Positions 1 through 11,427 are shown, numbered from the stretch's first letter. The stretch is 64,000 bases of DNA from Rhyacophila brunnea (GCA_022495005.1 JAGYXB010001576.1:372001-436000), one strand, 5' to 3'. Made by a program: numbers and translations. The notes: generated by a model not told the origin, from the sequence alone.

Positions 1-530
1 AAACACCGTTTTCCATTAGTCGTCGTATGATTCCTGGACCCACCCTACATCGTATCCTCATAATAAATATACGTTAATTTATTGTTCCTATCAGTATTTT
101 TACGCTTATATCTAATGATAATTAAAAATATTTTCTGAAAAATTCTTGAATTCTCTCAAATTTTCATCTCCTGCTTTTTTACTTAAAATTTTTGATTATA
201 TAATAAAATCTAAGTGTATGAACACCTTTCTTTTTGTATTAACTGATAAATTTTTATATCACATAATGAGAGTGGATATATTCAGTCGCCTTTATTTTAG
301 AGAGGAAAATGTCCATTGTAGGACAGAGCTTTTAATATTGTTCCAAGAGAAAGCGCTGGATGTGCATTGTGGGAATTTAACTCTTTCGGTGTTGATGGAT
401 ATAATTTTAAAAAGAAAAAATTCTAATTGAATTTTTGTTATTTTTTTGTTTGGATTACGGACATATTATTTAATCTATATTGTAGTAACACCTGTGAACA
501 AAAGTAACTAGATTCTAGATCCAGTTCATT
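1..530. other. AT-rich intergenic sequence
   Basis: No gene, RNA or repeat boundary is recognised here. The 94-codon open frame at 146-430 has no familiar motif and the composition of surrounding noncoding DNA. Confidence 0.5.
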
Positions 531-697
531 GTCAGTATGTATTCACCTTTCGCTGAGTGCACATAGTGCCTGAAGATGCTGAAAAGCGAAACCCGGGTCG
601 CAAAAAACGACTCAAATGGAATAGTACAAAACTTAAATCTATTAGAATTTAAATTCAAATTCCATCAAGTACATTCAGTCGATAGTATTAATATTTA
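531..697 (+). repeat. Dispersed repeat D1, copy 1
   Basis: This copy contains the hallmark segments GCCTGAAGATG, a G-A-A-A-C-C-C-G-G-G run, the phrase AAATGGAATAGTACA and a 3' end near TAGTATTAATATT. The same order appears at 4972-5125, 42363-42515 and, as two facing arms, at 32701-33153. It has no coding content. The facing arms suggest it is the terminal part of a foldback DNA element. Confidence 0.75.
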
Positions 698-963
698 GAT
701 ATTAATTTTCAATGATTCCTAGAATTTACAAATATCTGCGCATAAATCGATCGGTTGCGGAAGCGTCATGGCGCGGTAAGATAGTATGTCTGATAAAAAC
801 GATGTTCAGTCGCGCCAAATAGCTGTATGACTTCCTTAATGAATTATATTCTTTTGAAGTATGGTACTCAGCGTGTAGATGTGAAATGCAGTGCAATGAA
901 TGTGTTTACCATGATTCACAAATTATTAAATGTGCTCTAATCTTACACATATCATGAAATGAA
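698..963. other. Unassigned intergenic sequence
   Basis: No feature is recognised between the D1 copy and the RTE remnant. Confidence 0.4.
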
Positions 964-1505
964 TTAGGATAACTTCTTCTTCTTCTTCTTCTTCGGCCAT
1001 ATCCGCCCCTTAGTTGGAGCATATGGACACAACGAGGCGCCTCCAAGAATCCCTGTCACTCTCCAGTCTTCTTGCATCGTTCCATGTCAAACCAGCATCC
1101 CGTAGGTCCGCCGTATACACTCTATAAATAGTATTTAGCATCCTTCCAGGAAGCCGGTTGGCTTGAAGAACATGCAAGCCGGGTTGAAATTCTCTTCTGG
1201 CACCCGCAGAACGTGGCCGAGCCAGGTCTAATGTCGCCTCTTCACTCCCAGCGTGATGAAAGGCTCTCTTATCTCCCCGTTGTTCCTAAAGTCATACCCA
1301 GTATCCGTCACAAACATCTGTTTTCAAAGCTCAGTATACGGTTGCTCTGAGCTTTCGTAAGGTGCCATGATTCGCTACCGTAAAGCAACACCGTCAGAAT
1401 GCATGCGTCGAATAGGCAATAGAGTACAGTCGTGAGTCCCAGACACTCCGCATTGATTTGAATGTTGCTCCAGTCATTCCCACTGAAATAGCGAGCTCTC
1501 TCTAT
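964..1505 (-). mobile_element. RTE-like non-LTR retrotransposon, 3' fragment (family B)
   Basis: Read on the minus strand this encodes the end of a reverse-transcriptase polyprotein: a frame containing LLYGSESWHLTKAQ, then RCLF and further downstream W-L-G-H-V-L-R, the usual order in the C-terminal part of RTE-clade proteins. Stops and frameshifts interrupt it. The minus-strand 3' end is a (GAA)n tract, seen on the plus strand as CTTCTT repeats at about 969-993, consistent with a simple-repeat tail. A second 3' fragment of the same family is at 9545-9722. It is 5'-truncated and dead. Confidence 0.75.
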
Positions 1506-2146
1506 CATTAGTACAACTAGTCGCTGGAAAATATTAATTAAATTCGTAAATAAATACGCCTTCGTAATGACTTGAAACAGCAACATATAAGTCAAATTGA
1601 GAGGACACACTCGCTTTTATAAAATGCTACAATATTATATATGGTTTTTTGTATAAAATACTATTTTCATCAGACTTCGTGGAGTTAAAAATACTCCCAT
1701 CTACTGTGTGAAAATAAAACCTTCTTACCACGCTGTGTGTTAACTGCTAGGGCGCGGAATGATTATTACCAAAGCGAAGAGTGCTAACGGTACGGAGAAG
1801 GGTCGCGTCGAAACGGTTAAATTAAATTTTAAACTGCTCGAGGGAGACAGTTGAGATCCCGTAAAGCGAAGGTGCACGTGTTTGTTATTAAAAATGGAAG
1901 AATGCTTTGTTCTAAATTAAAACTGTAGGTAGCCAAACAAAGAATACGTATTGTACAAACGGATTTCTCACTAAAACCACGTAAAAGAAAATAATACGTT
2001 TTTAACCAGTATATCTTAACCTTTTTGATGCGCAATCGTTCAGGTCAGTAGTTTTTGTGTCACAACCCATGCAGTAGGCAATTAAATAAATCTTTTAGTT
2101 TAATAATACATACTACAGTAGATACTAAATAATTGGTAGATATGTA
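1506..2146. other. Unassigned intergenic sequence
   Basis: No recognisable gene or repeat is seen. Open frames here are short and lack known motifs. Confidence 0.4.
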
Positions 2147-2446
2147 TGTTTGTGTTTCAGATTCATTACAATAATGATTAGTCTTATAGCCATATCTGGA
2201 GGCATTGAAAGTGAAGATGTAGATGATATTCAGACTTTGTTAAAATCACACGGCAAACCCTTAACTAATGAAGAGCTGCAGGAAATGGACTGCAATACGT
2301 CCCTACAAAATGACATCTCCGAACCTGTTTCCGTGCAAAAGTTAAGTGTTAAAACCATTGAAAAGGCCATGTCTCTTCACAATAAGCCATACACGTACAG
2401 TTTGAGTAGCAGGTTTAGCATGGCACAGACAATAACTGTACAATAA
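2147..2446 (+). pseudogene. Possible pogo/Tigger-type transposase C-terminal fragment
   Basis: An open frame after a CAG acceptor-like site encodes an acidic stretch, D-D-I-Q-T-L-L-K-S-H then K-P-L-T-N-E-E-L-Q-E-M. The pattern (D-x-x-x-L-L-x-S-H-x-x-x-L-T-N-E-E-L) recalls the C-terminal part of Tigger/pogo-derived transposases. It ends at a stop within an inverted repeat (2422-2554), which could be the element's 3' terminus. No DNA-binding or DDE catalytic region is present. The family call rests on a short motif, so an ordinary orphan exon cannot be excluded. Confidence 0.35.
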
Positions 2447-2554
2447 CTTTACTGTACGTTAGTGGGCACACCACAGATCAGTTCAAACTACCACATTTAA
2501 ATCTGTCGAACTGTCAACAGACGTGCCCATATACGTACAGTTATTGTCTGTGGC
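2422..2554. repeat. Inverted repeat at the end of the transposase-like frame
   Basis: Arms 2422-2440 and 2536-2554 are complementary at 18 of 19 positions (core ACAGACAATAACTGTA). The left arm overlaps the end of the transposase-like frame. They may be terminal repeats of two abutting element ends or a hairpin. Confidence 0.6.
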
Positions 2555-3375
2555 AGAGCAAGTGTCAAAAACTATGGAGATTAGGTTCACGGAGATAGTA
2601 CACAGGGGTAGTGTTTAAATTAGTTTTAAGTAGGGTATGCTTGAACGATATTGATACACAAATAATTTTAATTTGAATTTATTATGATTATAATTGTTTT
2701 TATTAGAAACAAATTGACATAAAATATACACCAATGACGTTGGTAAAATAAATCATCAATGCATCGGGTTGTTAGAAGAGAACGACGAAAATTACGAGCG
2801 AGTGAGTGCTATAAATGGTGGGTGTAATGCATTACTTGACAATACATAATCACAAATTTTGTACAATAAACGTAGAGAGGCCAAACAAGGGAATCCCCCC
2901 GTTGATCGCAAAATTTCGCGTATCGTAACCACATCCAGAACGTATCCCTTGCGATGAACGGATAAAATTCGTCACCTCTAACAGATTGTCTAGATATGTC
3001 ATCCATTATTTTAGTGTTAAGATATTTTATAGTACGGGTTTTTTAAATACTAAGGCTCCTTAAAAATTTATGAAGTTAAAATTATCGTTTATCACTTAAT
3101 CTTGAAATTTGTATAGCTCAGCTAAACATCAAAGCATTTTTGTGCAAGTATAAATTATGATATTACATGTTTGAAGATAATAATATGTAATATTGTGTAC
3201 CTACCTACCTACCAATTATTATTAATATAAGTAATCACAGTGTACAGCTAAAGAAGCCTCAATTAAGACTTCATAGCTTAATGAAAAATACTCTCACGTC
3301 AGTTCATGTAATCAAGTTTTCCTCTCAATAAAAACACTTTTACTATTCATAATAATATTGACTAGAACTTGACTG
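2555..3375. other. Unassigned intergenic sequence
   Basis: AT-rich, no gene recognised. A short CTAC/CTAC microsatellite lies near 3200-3213. Confidence 0.4.
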
Positions 3376-4180
3376 GAATGACAAAAGGATCCCCATAAAT
3401 GGAAAATACTTGAGTCATCTGCGCTTTGCCGATGACATAGTAATTTTCTCGCAAGACTCAGAAGACCTCCAAAGCAGAATTCAGAAACACGCTGAAGTAA
3501 CAAACTAGGCTTGAAAATAAATGTAACAAAGACGAAAGTCATGTTCAACTGCTTTGCGGGCCATAAAAAGATGGCACTCAGCTCGAACAGGTGAAAAACT
3601 ACATCTATCTGGGACAACAAGTGTCTATAGATGGATGTATATTTGATGAAATTGTTCGCAGAGTAAAGCTAGGCTGGAGTGCTTTTGGCCGCCTGAATAA
3701 TGTCTTCAAAAGTGACCTCCCACTATGCCTGAAGCGCAGTGTTCAACCAGTGTGTGCTTCCCGTAATCACATATGCGTGTGAAACATGGACCCTAAGTAA
3801 AAGAGAAATCCATAAACTTAGATTAACACAGCGTGGTATGGAGAGGCGCACGCTGGGCATAACGCGAAAGGACAAAAAAGGAATGAGCGGATAAGGAAAC
3901 AGACAAGGGTTTGAGATTTAATAGAGTTCGCTAAAAAAAACTCAAATGGAAATAGGCTGGATACATAGCTCGAATGAGGGACAATCGTTGGACGAATTTA
4001 GTCATCTAGTGGTACCCAAGAGGTATAAAACGTCCGCAAGGTAGAGCTAGAGGCCGCTTAATCGATTAAAATGATAAAGTTCTGCGGAAGTACGTGGCAA
4101 CGCAACGCGCAAGACCGAGAGAAGTGGAATCAGCTTGAAAAAGCCTTCATACAGCAGTGGATAGATTCAGGCTGATAATG
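3376..4180 (+). mobile_element. RTE-type retrotransposon fragment (family A, copy 1)
   Basis: Conceptual translation in shifting frames gives the reverse-transcriptase core L-R-F-A-D-D-I-V, then a Y-L-G-Q-Q-V-S-I-D-G segment, and a C-terminal zone ending in L-E-K-A-F-I-Q-Q-W. These are the motifs of RTE-clade endonuclease/reverse transcriptases. The copy is 5'-truncated just before the FADD catalytic motif and carries several deletions, for example in the region after 3500. Related copies are at 7622-8437, 61765-62558 and, more diverged, 48120-48960 on the minus strand. It cannot encode a working protein. Confidence 0.88.
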
Positions 4181-4228
4181 ATGGGGAATAATATTATGTT
4201 TGTTATATTTTTTAATGTTATCCTTAAC

Positions 4229-4915
4229 TTAAGAGCGTACATAAGTGAAACGGCAAATAATTTCCAACACTATGTGGGACGTAATATCGGCCGCGTTGCC
4301 ATTCGGAGAGCGATAGTCGACTTGTGAGCACGTCAATTTGTTTTGTGATGGCGTCGGAGGAATATATTATTAAATCGTGTAAAAATGACTGAAAAACGTT
4401 CCGCACGTACCTACTTGAAAAAGAAAACATGTCAATGAATATACTATTGAACATACATAATTTTGAAAAACACTTTCTGAGAAAATATATTATAACCAAT
4501 AGATCTTTTTTGAAAAAAGTAAGCCACCCCGGCAGGGAATCGAACCCTGCATCTCCCGGGTTTACGCCCCATCCGCGCATTACCTCTATGCTACGCGGTG
4601 ACATACTAATTACGACAAATTTTAACTATTGGCCACTTTTAATACCCACTCATCAGCGCTCTTCCAAATCAATCAAAATAATTAGAATGGTACATTTTTA
4701 AATCTTGTGAATTATTCATTGAATAAAAGAAATAGTCAATTATGAATATAGGTACTATTAATATTAGTAATATAACAATAAACATAACATTAAATGGACG
4801 CATGTTGGATTTTTATGACAAATTATATTTCGTTTGGCTCGTGTCATTAGCACAATCCGTGCATCGCCTAGTCACGATCTTTTTAGACCATGTCTCAGCT
4901 GAGGTATAGCCTTAA
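4229..4915 (-). mobile_element. TTAA-flanked MITE, piggyBac-like, with nested SINE-like sequence
   Basis: The copy begins and ends at TTAA (4229-4232 and 4912-4915). The two ends are loosely inverted: one reads TTAAGGCTATACCTCAGC and the other TTAAGAGCGTAC on the outside, better preserved in the copy ending at 32494 (TTAAGACGGTACTTCAG). TTAA targets and TTAA-bounded TIRs are the signature of piggyBac elements. No transposase is present. Other copies are at 8660-9042 and 32139-32494 in the opposite orientation. This copy is longer because a tRNA-like sequence (4522-4605) and flanking DNA are inserted in it. Confidence 0.6.
4522..4605 (-). repeat. tRNA-like sequence (SINE head or tRNA pseudogene)
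   Basis: On the minus strand there is a B box (GGTTCGATTCC) with a perfect 5-bp T stem (GCAGG/CCTGC), a 4-bp D stem (GCAT/ATGC) and an acceptor stem with one mismatch. The anticodon arm does not fold cleanly, so I do not call a functional tRNA. It interrupts the TTAA-flanked element at 4229-4915. Confidence 0.55.
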
Positions 4916-4971
4916 TGGGTAACCTATTTTATTGTAATGTATTATATAAGTTAAAATTAAATGTATTCGCA

Positions 4972-5125
4972 GTCAGTATGTATTTACAATAATTTATAGT
5001 GCGTATAGCGTCTGAAGCTGCCGAAAAGCGATTCTACGGTCGCAACAAAGTGATTTAAATGGAATAGTACAAAACTTAAATTCATTAAAATGCAAATTTA
5101 ACATGAATTCAATGAAAGTACCCTA
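4972..5125 (+). repeat. Dispersed repeat D1, copy 2 (diverged)
   Basis: Matches the D1 order (GTCAGTATGTAT, then GCGTCTGAAG, GCCGAAAAGCG, then AAATGGAATAGTACA) with several substitutions. Confidence 0.65.
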
Positions 5126-5639
5126 TATATTATTTCTTCAGGCATATTTTTAAACTATGAAGCAGATTTTACATTTGATTAAATGAAATAGAAGGACGCT
5201 CACAGATTTTAAAGATACGCCATTATTTATAAGGCGGGGGATCCTGGAACTAAATTACTTTGTTTTCTTCTAACGATGTAATTTGTTTGCGTAATGCGCT
5301 CAAAACAAAGAGAAGGATGAAGTTGCCAGACGTAAAATAATATGAAATAACTGGATATTGCCTCGCCTTTTAAAAGCGTAACACTGTGAAGCAGAGATTT
5401 TGAGAGATTTTTGACGTTCAGGACTGAAAATAAAATTGATGTTCTCTTTGGAATACTGCTGGGGAATGGAATTAAAGTTTTACTAAGTCATTAAAATTTG
5501 AATTCATATTAAAACTTTTGAACAATGACTATTACAATAAAATGAAAACAATCGTACTAATACATAACACTTCTTTATTATATAAAATCGACACGTTCAA
5601 CTCAACAATTTACATGTAATCCCTATATAAATTCGAGTG
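5126..5639. other. Unassigned intergenic sequence
   Basis: AT-rich, no gene or repeat recognised. Confidence 0.4.
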
Positions 5640-6006
5640 CTTAAAGTCAGACAACGTTATCTACAAAAAAGTGTTTTTTTTTTTTGAGATAACGTTATTT
5701 TACATTTACGGCTACATGATAGTCAAACAACGTTATGTCAATCTTTTCTAATTTCTTATTAAATCGTCAGTAAAGTTTAACGCTAATTACATAAGTTACC
5801 ATTGTTTTCATATTTTTTAAAAACTATCCCTATAAATTTTAACATCATCATAAGCAAGATAAATGTACAATACACAATAAATTATAAAATATTAACATTA
5901 GGTTTTAAATAAACATTTCCCTTGTTAAGTTACAAGAATCTAAAATAACGAATTTTGGCTCTCCTGTAAAGTTGCACTTTTGTAGATAGTGTTGTTTGAC
6001 ACTAAG
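5640..6006. mobile_element. Small TIR element (about 367 bp)
   Basis: Inverted arms 5640-5673 and 5975-6006 share the end sequence CTTA-GTCA-ACAAC and the inner block TATCTACAAAA. There is no coding capacity, so this is a nonautonomous DNA element. A clear target duplication is not visible and the superfamily is unassigned. A poly-T run lies near 5675-5685. Confidence 0.6.
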
Positions 6007-6123
6007 CCCTCGAATAATTGTACGTATACATTTCACCGTAGCACAATGAGGTTTCTTATCGGAGAGAGCTGATGAAAAAAATACACATTGTTTGTCGAGC
6101 ATTGCAGACAATAATGTTCTAAT

Positions 6124-6402
6124 TTTAACGTAACCTAACCTAACAAATAATCCAGTATATCGGTTATTTTCAAAAAAAAAAAATTAAGTGTAATATGGCG
6201 AACTGCATAGGTACCGGATACGGTTTTAAAGCTCAATACAACTTTTAAATGTAACAAATAACTCACCGCAGTTGTTCTTGATAAACTTGACCTAACCTAA
6301 CCTGACCTAACGTAATCTAACATAATCCAACCTAACAAATAATCCAGTATATCGGCTAATTTCAAAATTTGTTTGCCGCCGGCTTCCTGTAAACCGACAA
6401 GA
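6124..6402. repeat. CCTAA-rich tract between two AACAAATAATCCAGTATATC copies
   Basis: Telomere-like CCTAA units occur at 6129-6143 and 6291-6333, each next to a copy of the AACAAATAATCCAGTATATC segment that also forms the arms of the hairpin at 29427-29581. This looks like a decayed relative of that foldback element. Confidence 0.55.
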
Positions 6403-6487
6403 ACCATGTTTTATTTAGACATGAATTTTATCTCAGTACTATACGACCCAAAGAGGTTGGACGGTCTTTAATATACGACCATATATT

Positions 6488-6720
6488 TCCTGACACCCAT
6501 GATGGCTGAGCGGCTTAAGCGTTGGATTATAGTGTCGTTAGTCCCAGGTTCGAATCCTGGGTCTGGCAAGTGCACATATTGTTTTTCAATTTGTGTATGA
6601 GTCAGACTATGGACCTAATAGGTTGAGCAAGTGGCCGACATCCGTTTCTCGTAAAAACAAAATCTGTCAATACAAACCTCCGCTCTGATCTTATTAGGAT
6701 CGAACATGGTCGGAAAAAAA
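6488..6720 (+). mobile_element. tRNA-derived SINE
   Basis: The head has an A box (TGGCTGAGCGG) and an exact B box (GGTTCGAATCC) with a good T stem (CCCAG/CTGGG), resembling a class II (Leu/Ser-like) tRNA. The body ends in a conserved tail with CAATACAAACC, CTCTG and TTAGGATCGAACATGG, followed by an A/T-rich tract. The same tail is at 30515-30600 and a related head plus partial tail at 38383-38545, so it is a dispersed Pol III-type SINE rather than a tRNA gene. Confidence 0.75.
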
Positions 6721-7621
6721 TATATATAATATATATTTCCATTACAACATTTCACGGTGGAGTGTGATACGGCGAACTGCATACGTACAAAATTCCGGAC
6801 ACGCCAAGTAAGCTGTGATCTACTTACTATCCAGTATCAAAACTGGCATTGATCTATCACTCTTCCATTGTAATTTATCAATTTGGTTGTGAACACCGCG
6901 GCGTTAAATATTACACAAAACTTTCATCGTAAAACTTATATCTTCTTTTGAGCACTCATTGCACTAACCGTCAAACTATTCACCCACTGTACAAATAATA
7001 GCCTACTATACTACAGTAATGGACAACTACCCTCAGTCTCATATCGTCTCTTTCTCTCACTCCTGCAGCAGTACATGATTGGTGCAATAAAAGCAAGTAA
7101 TATGACTAGGTAATAAATAAGCTGGTTAAAGAATTAAAAAATGAATGGTTAATGTTTCACCTCTTTAAAATTTCAATGAAATCACTCTTCTAACTTTTCA
7201 GTCAATAAACGATACATACTCTAGTTGATATTTCTAATGTTTTTGGTACTTATAAATTCTGGTACCAAGTAAAAAAAAAATCGACAATTTTTTACTAATT
7301 TAAATCCAATTGTAGAATTTTAAAAATACTAATCTGTGAACTCGGAGTTAAAAATGTTCTGCAAGAGTAAAATCCCTAATAGATGTGCACGTGCTTTATA
7401 AACGAATGGTGTTTCCGTTTTCTAACTTCAGAAGCGTATAGTAACTTCTATTGACATAAAATAGAACTAACGGTCTCAGTCAATAATTAAGTAATCGTCA
7501 CAAAAACAGTCGACATAAAAAACAGAACAGATTAATAAAAAAAAAAGTAAAAGTCATCGCCATCGACCAAGGTTCTGAAGCAGGGTAGTTTATGGCCTGA
7601 TCGCCATACAACCTAAGTTAA
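6721..7621. other. Unassigned intergenic sequence
   Basis: No gene recognised. A short phrase GGCGAACTGCATA near 6770 also occurs near 6199, showing older duplication. Confidence 0.4.
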
Positions 7622-8437
7622 AAATGAAAAAGGATCCCCATAAATGGAGACTACCTGAGTCATCTGCGCTTTGCCGATGACATAGTAATTTTCTCGCAAG
7701 ACTCAGAAGACCTCCAAAGCAGAATGCAGGAACTCGCTGAAGTAAGCAACAAAGTAGGTTTGAAAATAAATGTAACAAAGACGAAAGTCAACTGTTTTGC
7801 TGGCCAAAAAGATATCCTCATCAATGGCACTCAGATAGAACAGGTGAAAAGCTAAATCTATCTGGGACAACAAGTCTCTATATATGGATGTATATTTGAT
7901 GAAATTGTTCGCAGAGTAAAGCTAGGCGGGAGTACTTTTGGCCGCCTGAATAATGTCTTCAAAAGTGACCTTCCACTGTGCCTAAAGCGCAAAGTGTTCA
8001 ACCAGTGTGTGCTTCCCGTGATCACATATGCGTGTGAAACATGGATCCTAAGTAAAAGAGAGATCCAGAAACTTAGAGTAGCACAACGTGGTATGGAAAG
8101 GTGCATGCTGGACATAACGCGAAAGGACAAAAAGAGGAATGAATGGATAAGGAAGCATACAAGGGTTTGAGATTTAATAGAGTTCGCAAAAAAAACTCAA
8201 ATGGAAATAGGCTGGATACATAGCTCGAATAAGGGACAATCGTTGGACGAATTTAGTCATCCAGTGGTATTCAAGAAGTACAAAACGTCCGCAAGGTAGA
8301 CCTAGAGGTCGCTGGATCGATGAAATGATAAAGCTCTGCGGAAGTACGTGGCAACGCAATTCACAGGACCGAGAGAAGTGGAAGCAACTTGAAGAGGCCT
8401 TCATCCAGTAGTCGATAGATTCAGGCTGATTATGATG
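7622..8437 (+). mobile_element. RTE-type retrotransposon fragment (family A, copy 2)
   Basis: Same truncation region and motif order as the copy at 3376: L-R-F-A-D-D-I-V, then a YLGQQ-like segment broken by a stop, then the LKWK-like and EEAFIQ-like C-terminal parts. Near-identity to copy 1 over long stretches shows a common source element. Frameshifts and stops make it non-coding. It ends in TGATGATA that runs into an AT microsatellite. Confidence 0.88.
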
Positions 8438-8457
8438 ATATATATATATATATATAT
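8438..8457. repeat. (TA)n microsatellite
   Basis: About ten TA units directly at the 3' end of the RTE fragment, probably derived from its simple-repeat tail. Confidence 0.85.
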
Positions 8458-8659
8458 TACAATATAAATTATAAGGACTAGTCGACAGCAAAGCTTTCAA
8501 TCAAAAAGTTCACAAATAATCTCCCAGTTGAATTACCGTTCCTCGCATACTGTGTTTGTCCGCAATAGCCGTAAACTAACAAAATAATAAAGCCATACTA
8601 TCATGTAATATTAAAATAGACTTGAAACAATAAACAACCATAAAACAGTTCTGTGTTTA

Positions 8660-9042
8660 TTAAGGCTATACCTCAGCTGGGGCACGGTCTAAAAAGATCG
8701 TGACTAGGCGATGCGCGGATTGTGTAAATGACGCGTGCCGAACGAAATATAATTTGTCATAAAAATTCAACATGCGTCCATTTAATGTTCTGTTTATTGT
8801 TCTATGTGTGTTATGAATATATTCATTCATTGATATGTTTTCTTTTTCAAGTAAATGGGTAACGTTTTTTAGTCATCTTTACACGATTTAAGAATTAATA
8901 CCCCCGTCGCCATCACGAAACAAATTGACGCGTTCACAGCTCGACGTTCGCTCTCCGATTGCCAGCGAGTCCAAAATTTCGTCGCACCCAGGTCGCACCT
9001 ATAGTTGAAAATTATTTGCCAGTAGTGAAGTATGCTCCTAAT
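8660..9042 (+). mobile_element. TTAA-flanked MITE, piggyBac-like (copy 2)
   Basis: Starts at TTAA (8660-8663) followed by GGCTATACCTCAGC and matches the copies at 4229-4915 and 32139-32494 throughout. The right end has decayed (CTCCTAAT instead of TCTTAA). No open frame of interest. Confidence 0.6.
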
Positions 9043-9544
9043 CAAATATGTATCCATATTAAAAAAAACTAAACTTAAAGTAATTGGACGTTATACCAAA
9101 TGTAATTACTACAAGCTACACCGTATTACTATTAAAAACCCGTCACCATGAAAAAAACCATTAAATTCAAGCAGAATATACAAAATTATTAATGTCAAAA
9201 AATATTAGGATCTTTTATTTTTCCCATATTATATAAATGCATAAAATGAAAGCTCATTTTTATTATCACATCATTTTACAAGATAATAATATTATATTAT
9301 TTATTTCTCGATGTCATCGGATTATCTGTTGGAATAATCAGTAATTACCTGACAAGTATAGTCAGACTGGATTCATGTCTACAATTTGCATATTTAATAC
9401 TGATATATTGAAATGACGCATGTAATCAAATCGCCGCAGTATTAAATTGTTAATACCAGTTGTAGAGGACCAGTGGATTAAGAGTCGTACGCGGCATTTA
9501 ACTTGAGCCGTATTGAAATTTAAAGTTAACTAACATTGTTTTAA
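9043..9544. other. Unassigned intergenic sequence
   Basis: AT-rich, no gene recognised. Confidence 0.4.
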
Positions 9545-9722
9545 ATGTTCTTCTTCTTTCTTATTTAGCCATATCCGCCCCATAGTTGGAGCATGTCGTC
9601 ACCATGCGGCGCCTCTAAGAATCCATATGACTAGTCAGTCTTCTTGCAACGTTCCTGGCCATACCATCAGCCCGTAGCTCCGTCGTATACACTATATATT
9701 ATAGTATTTAGCGGTATTTGAA
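9545..9722 (-). mobile_element. RTE-like 3' fragment (family B, copy 2)
   Basis: Matches the 3' end of the element at 964-1505 (CCATATCCGCCCC, TTGGAGCAT, GGCGCCTC phrases and the CTTCTT-rich tail). Too short and degraded to encode anything. Confidence 0.75.
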
Positions 9723-9885
9723 ACTGTATTTTAAATGTTCAAACAATAGTATGTAATATTATATTTATGTAGATAATCATAATATTATGACCATAATCAT
9801 AGAAAGAAAAAAGAAATAATAAAAACACCAGAAAACAAAATTATTACAAAACTAGGCAAATAAAATTCACAGTGAAACCGGCAAG

Positions 9886-10298
9886 CAGAGGCGTCCTGTG
9901 GGTGTAGGCAGGTCATGCATTACTTAGGGGCAGCAAATGAAAGGACGATTGTGATCAGTACAACTTTTGAAATTCAATTGCGATTATATATCTTTGTTTA
10001 AAGAAATCGTAAGGGGGCACCAAACTTGTCAGCGCATCTAGCAATATTTACGTACCTGACTATTAGACTATTTGACTAACCATGGCTATTTGAGTGTAGG
10101 TTTAGTAGAAATACATTATCAGTAGATGATGACATGTGTGTATCAATTTGTTTGTCTGTTTAAGATGGCCAAAAATATATTGATAGTAAATAAGTAGGCA
10201 TTTACTTAACAAATTTCCATATAATTTTAATCTAAAAATGAAATATTACGGCATTCTAAGTTTATCTAAGGGTGGCACTTTGCCTTGGGACGTCACTG
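9886..10298. mobile_element. hAT-type MITE (413 bp) with 8-bp target duplication
   Basis: The element begins CAGAGGCGTCC and ends GGGACGTCACTG, an imperfect TIR of about 12 bp. It is flanked by identical 8-bp direct repeats CCGGCAAG (9878-9885 and 10299-10306). An 8-bp target duplication with CAG..CTG-type ends is diagnostic of hAT transposons. No transposase is encoded. The right terminus is identical to that of the MITE at 48255-48608. Confidence 0.88.
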
Positions 10299-10336
10299 CC
10301 GGCAAGGGATTAATCCATGCACAGCCTTCAATTTAG

Positions 10337-10778
10337 CACGGTGCATGGCCCCCACAAAGGGGGGGGCTGACAGGGCTCTAGCCTGGAGGCCCGGGCTCAG
10401 GAAGGGCCGGGCGTGGCGAATCGACCAGATTTGTGAATTACAATTTGTGATTTGTGAAAAGTGATTTAAACACACATCACAAATTCTCTCGAATAGTAGA
10501 AAAAAAGTCATTATTATTAAAAAAATATATATTATTATTATTGAAAATTATGTGGTTATACGATCTAATTTTTAATTGTGTATCGATACTCGACAACTCC
10601 ATAATTCAAATATACAAAAAACACTAAATATACACATTAATTTTACCGCATAGATACACCATTTGAAAAACACTACTGTAGAGCGTCACACTGCCTTTAT
10701 CTTTAGCGATAGGTAGGGGGCCCGTCAAAGTTCCTAGCCTGGGGGCCCGCTTCATGATGTGGGGGCCAAGGTACGGTG
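10337..10778. mobile_element. GC-rich-ended TIR element (about 442 bp)
   Basis: The ends are inverted: CACGGTGCATGGCCCCCACA at the left, and at the right the complement of CACCGTACCTTGGCCCCCAC. A second motif, CTAGCCTGGGGGCCC-like, lies inside both ends. A partial copy of one end is at 63405-63525. It has no coding frame and the superfamily is unassigned. Confidence 0.65.
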
Positions 10779-11427
10779 TATAGCTGAAACTCATTCTCCT
10801 AATAATTTAATGACAGCACCCTAAAGAAATTGACTATAACGAAATAGTTTCTAATGGACTTCAAACAAATTTAAGACAATTAACGGTCATGCGCAAACAG
10901 ATCGAAAGTATTTACTATATTAAAACAATGCTTACGGGCCCTTTTAATTAATTTTGTCATTAACGTGTTAATTTGCATTTGAAAAGTAATTAGCAAAAAC
11001 ACAATTTTGTGCGGCCCGTAAGCTATGGGTTAATATCTGCTTCTCTGTTTGCATAAAGGGTTCAAAACTATTATAACGTTCTACTACGTAAATACCATCT
11101 CAATTAATAATAAAGAGCTTTGTAAAAATGTATAACTTGATGGCATTTCTGGATTGTTTTTGGTATAGCCGATTTGATTGCCAGAGTAAAATTATTATTT
11201 TGTGAGTTGATATTAAGCATAAAGGCTTGTTTACAAACGCCATCTGCCTTTTGATTTTTCGGTACGAAATGCACATACTTTTAACATATTTGGGATTAAT
11301 CACCTAAATATCTTGACACAATCTACATACGTATATGTACTGCTGAATTCATCAAGTTCTCATGTATCGGAAGTGTATGGTGTATCTTGTTTGATTGATA
11401 CCCTCTACTCCCACCATTGTATATTGC
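10779..11427. other. Unassigned intergenic sequence
   Basis: No gene or repeat recognised. Confidence 0.4.

Noticed and set aside
4224..4701. Open frames on both strands around 4.2-4.7 kb
   Set aside because: Both cross the tRNA-like sequence and the TTAA-flanked MITE; no protein motif.
6499..6573. Functional tRNA gene
   Set aside because: A and B boxes are good but the acceptor stem is poor and the body/tail recur elsewhere, so it is a SINE head.
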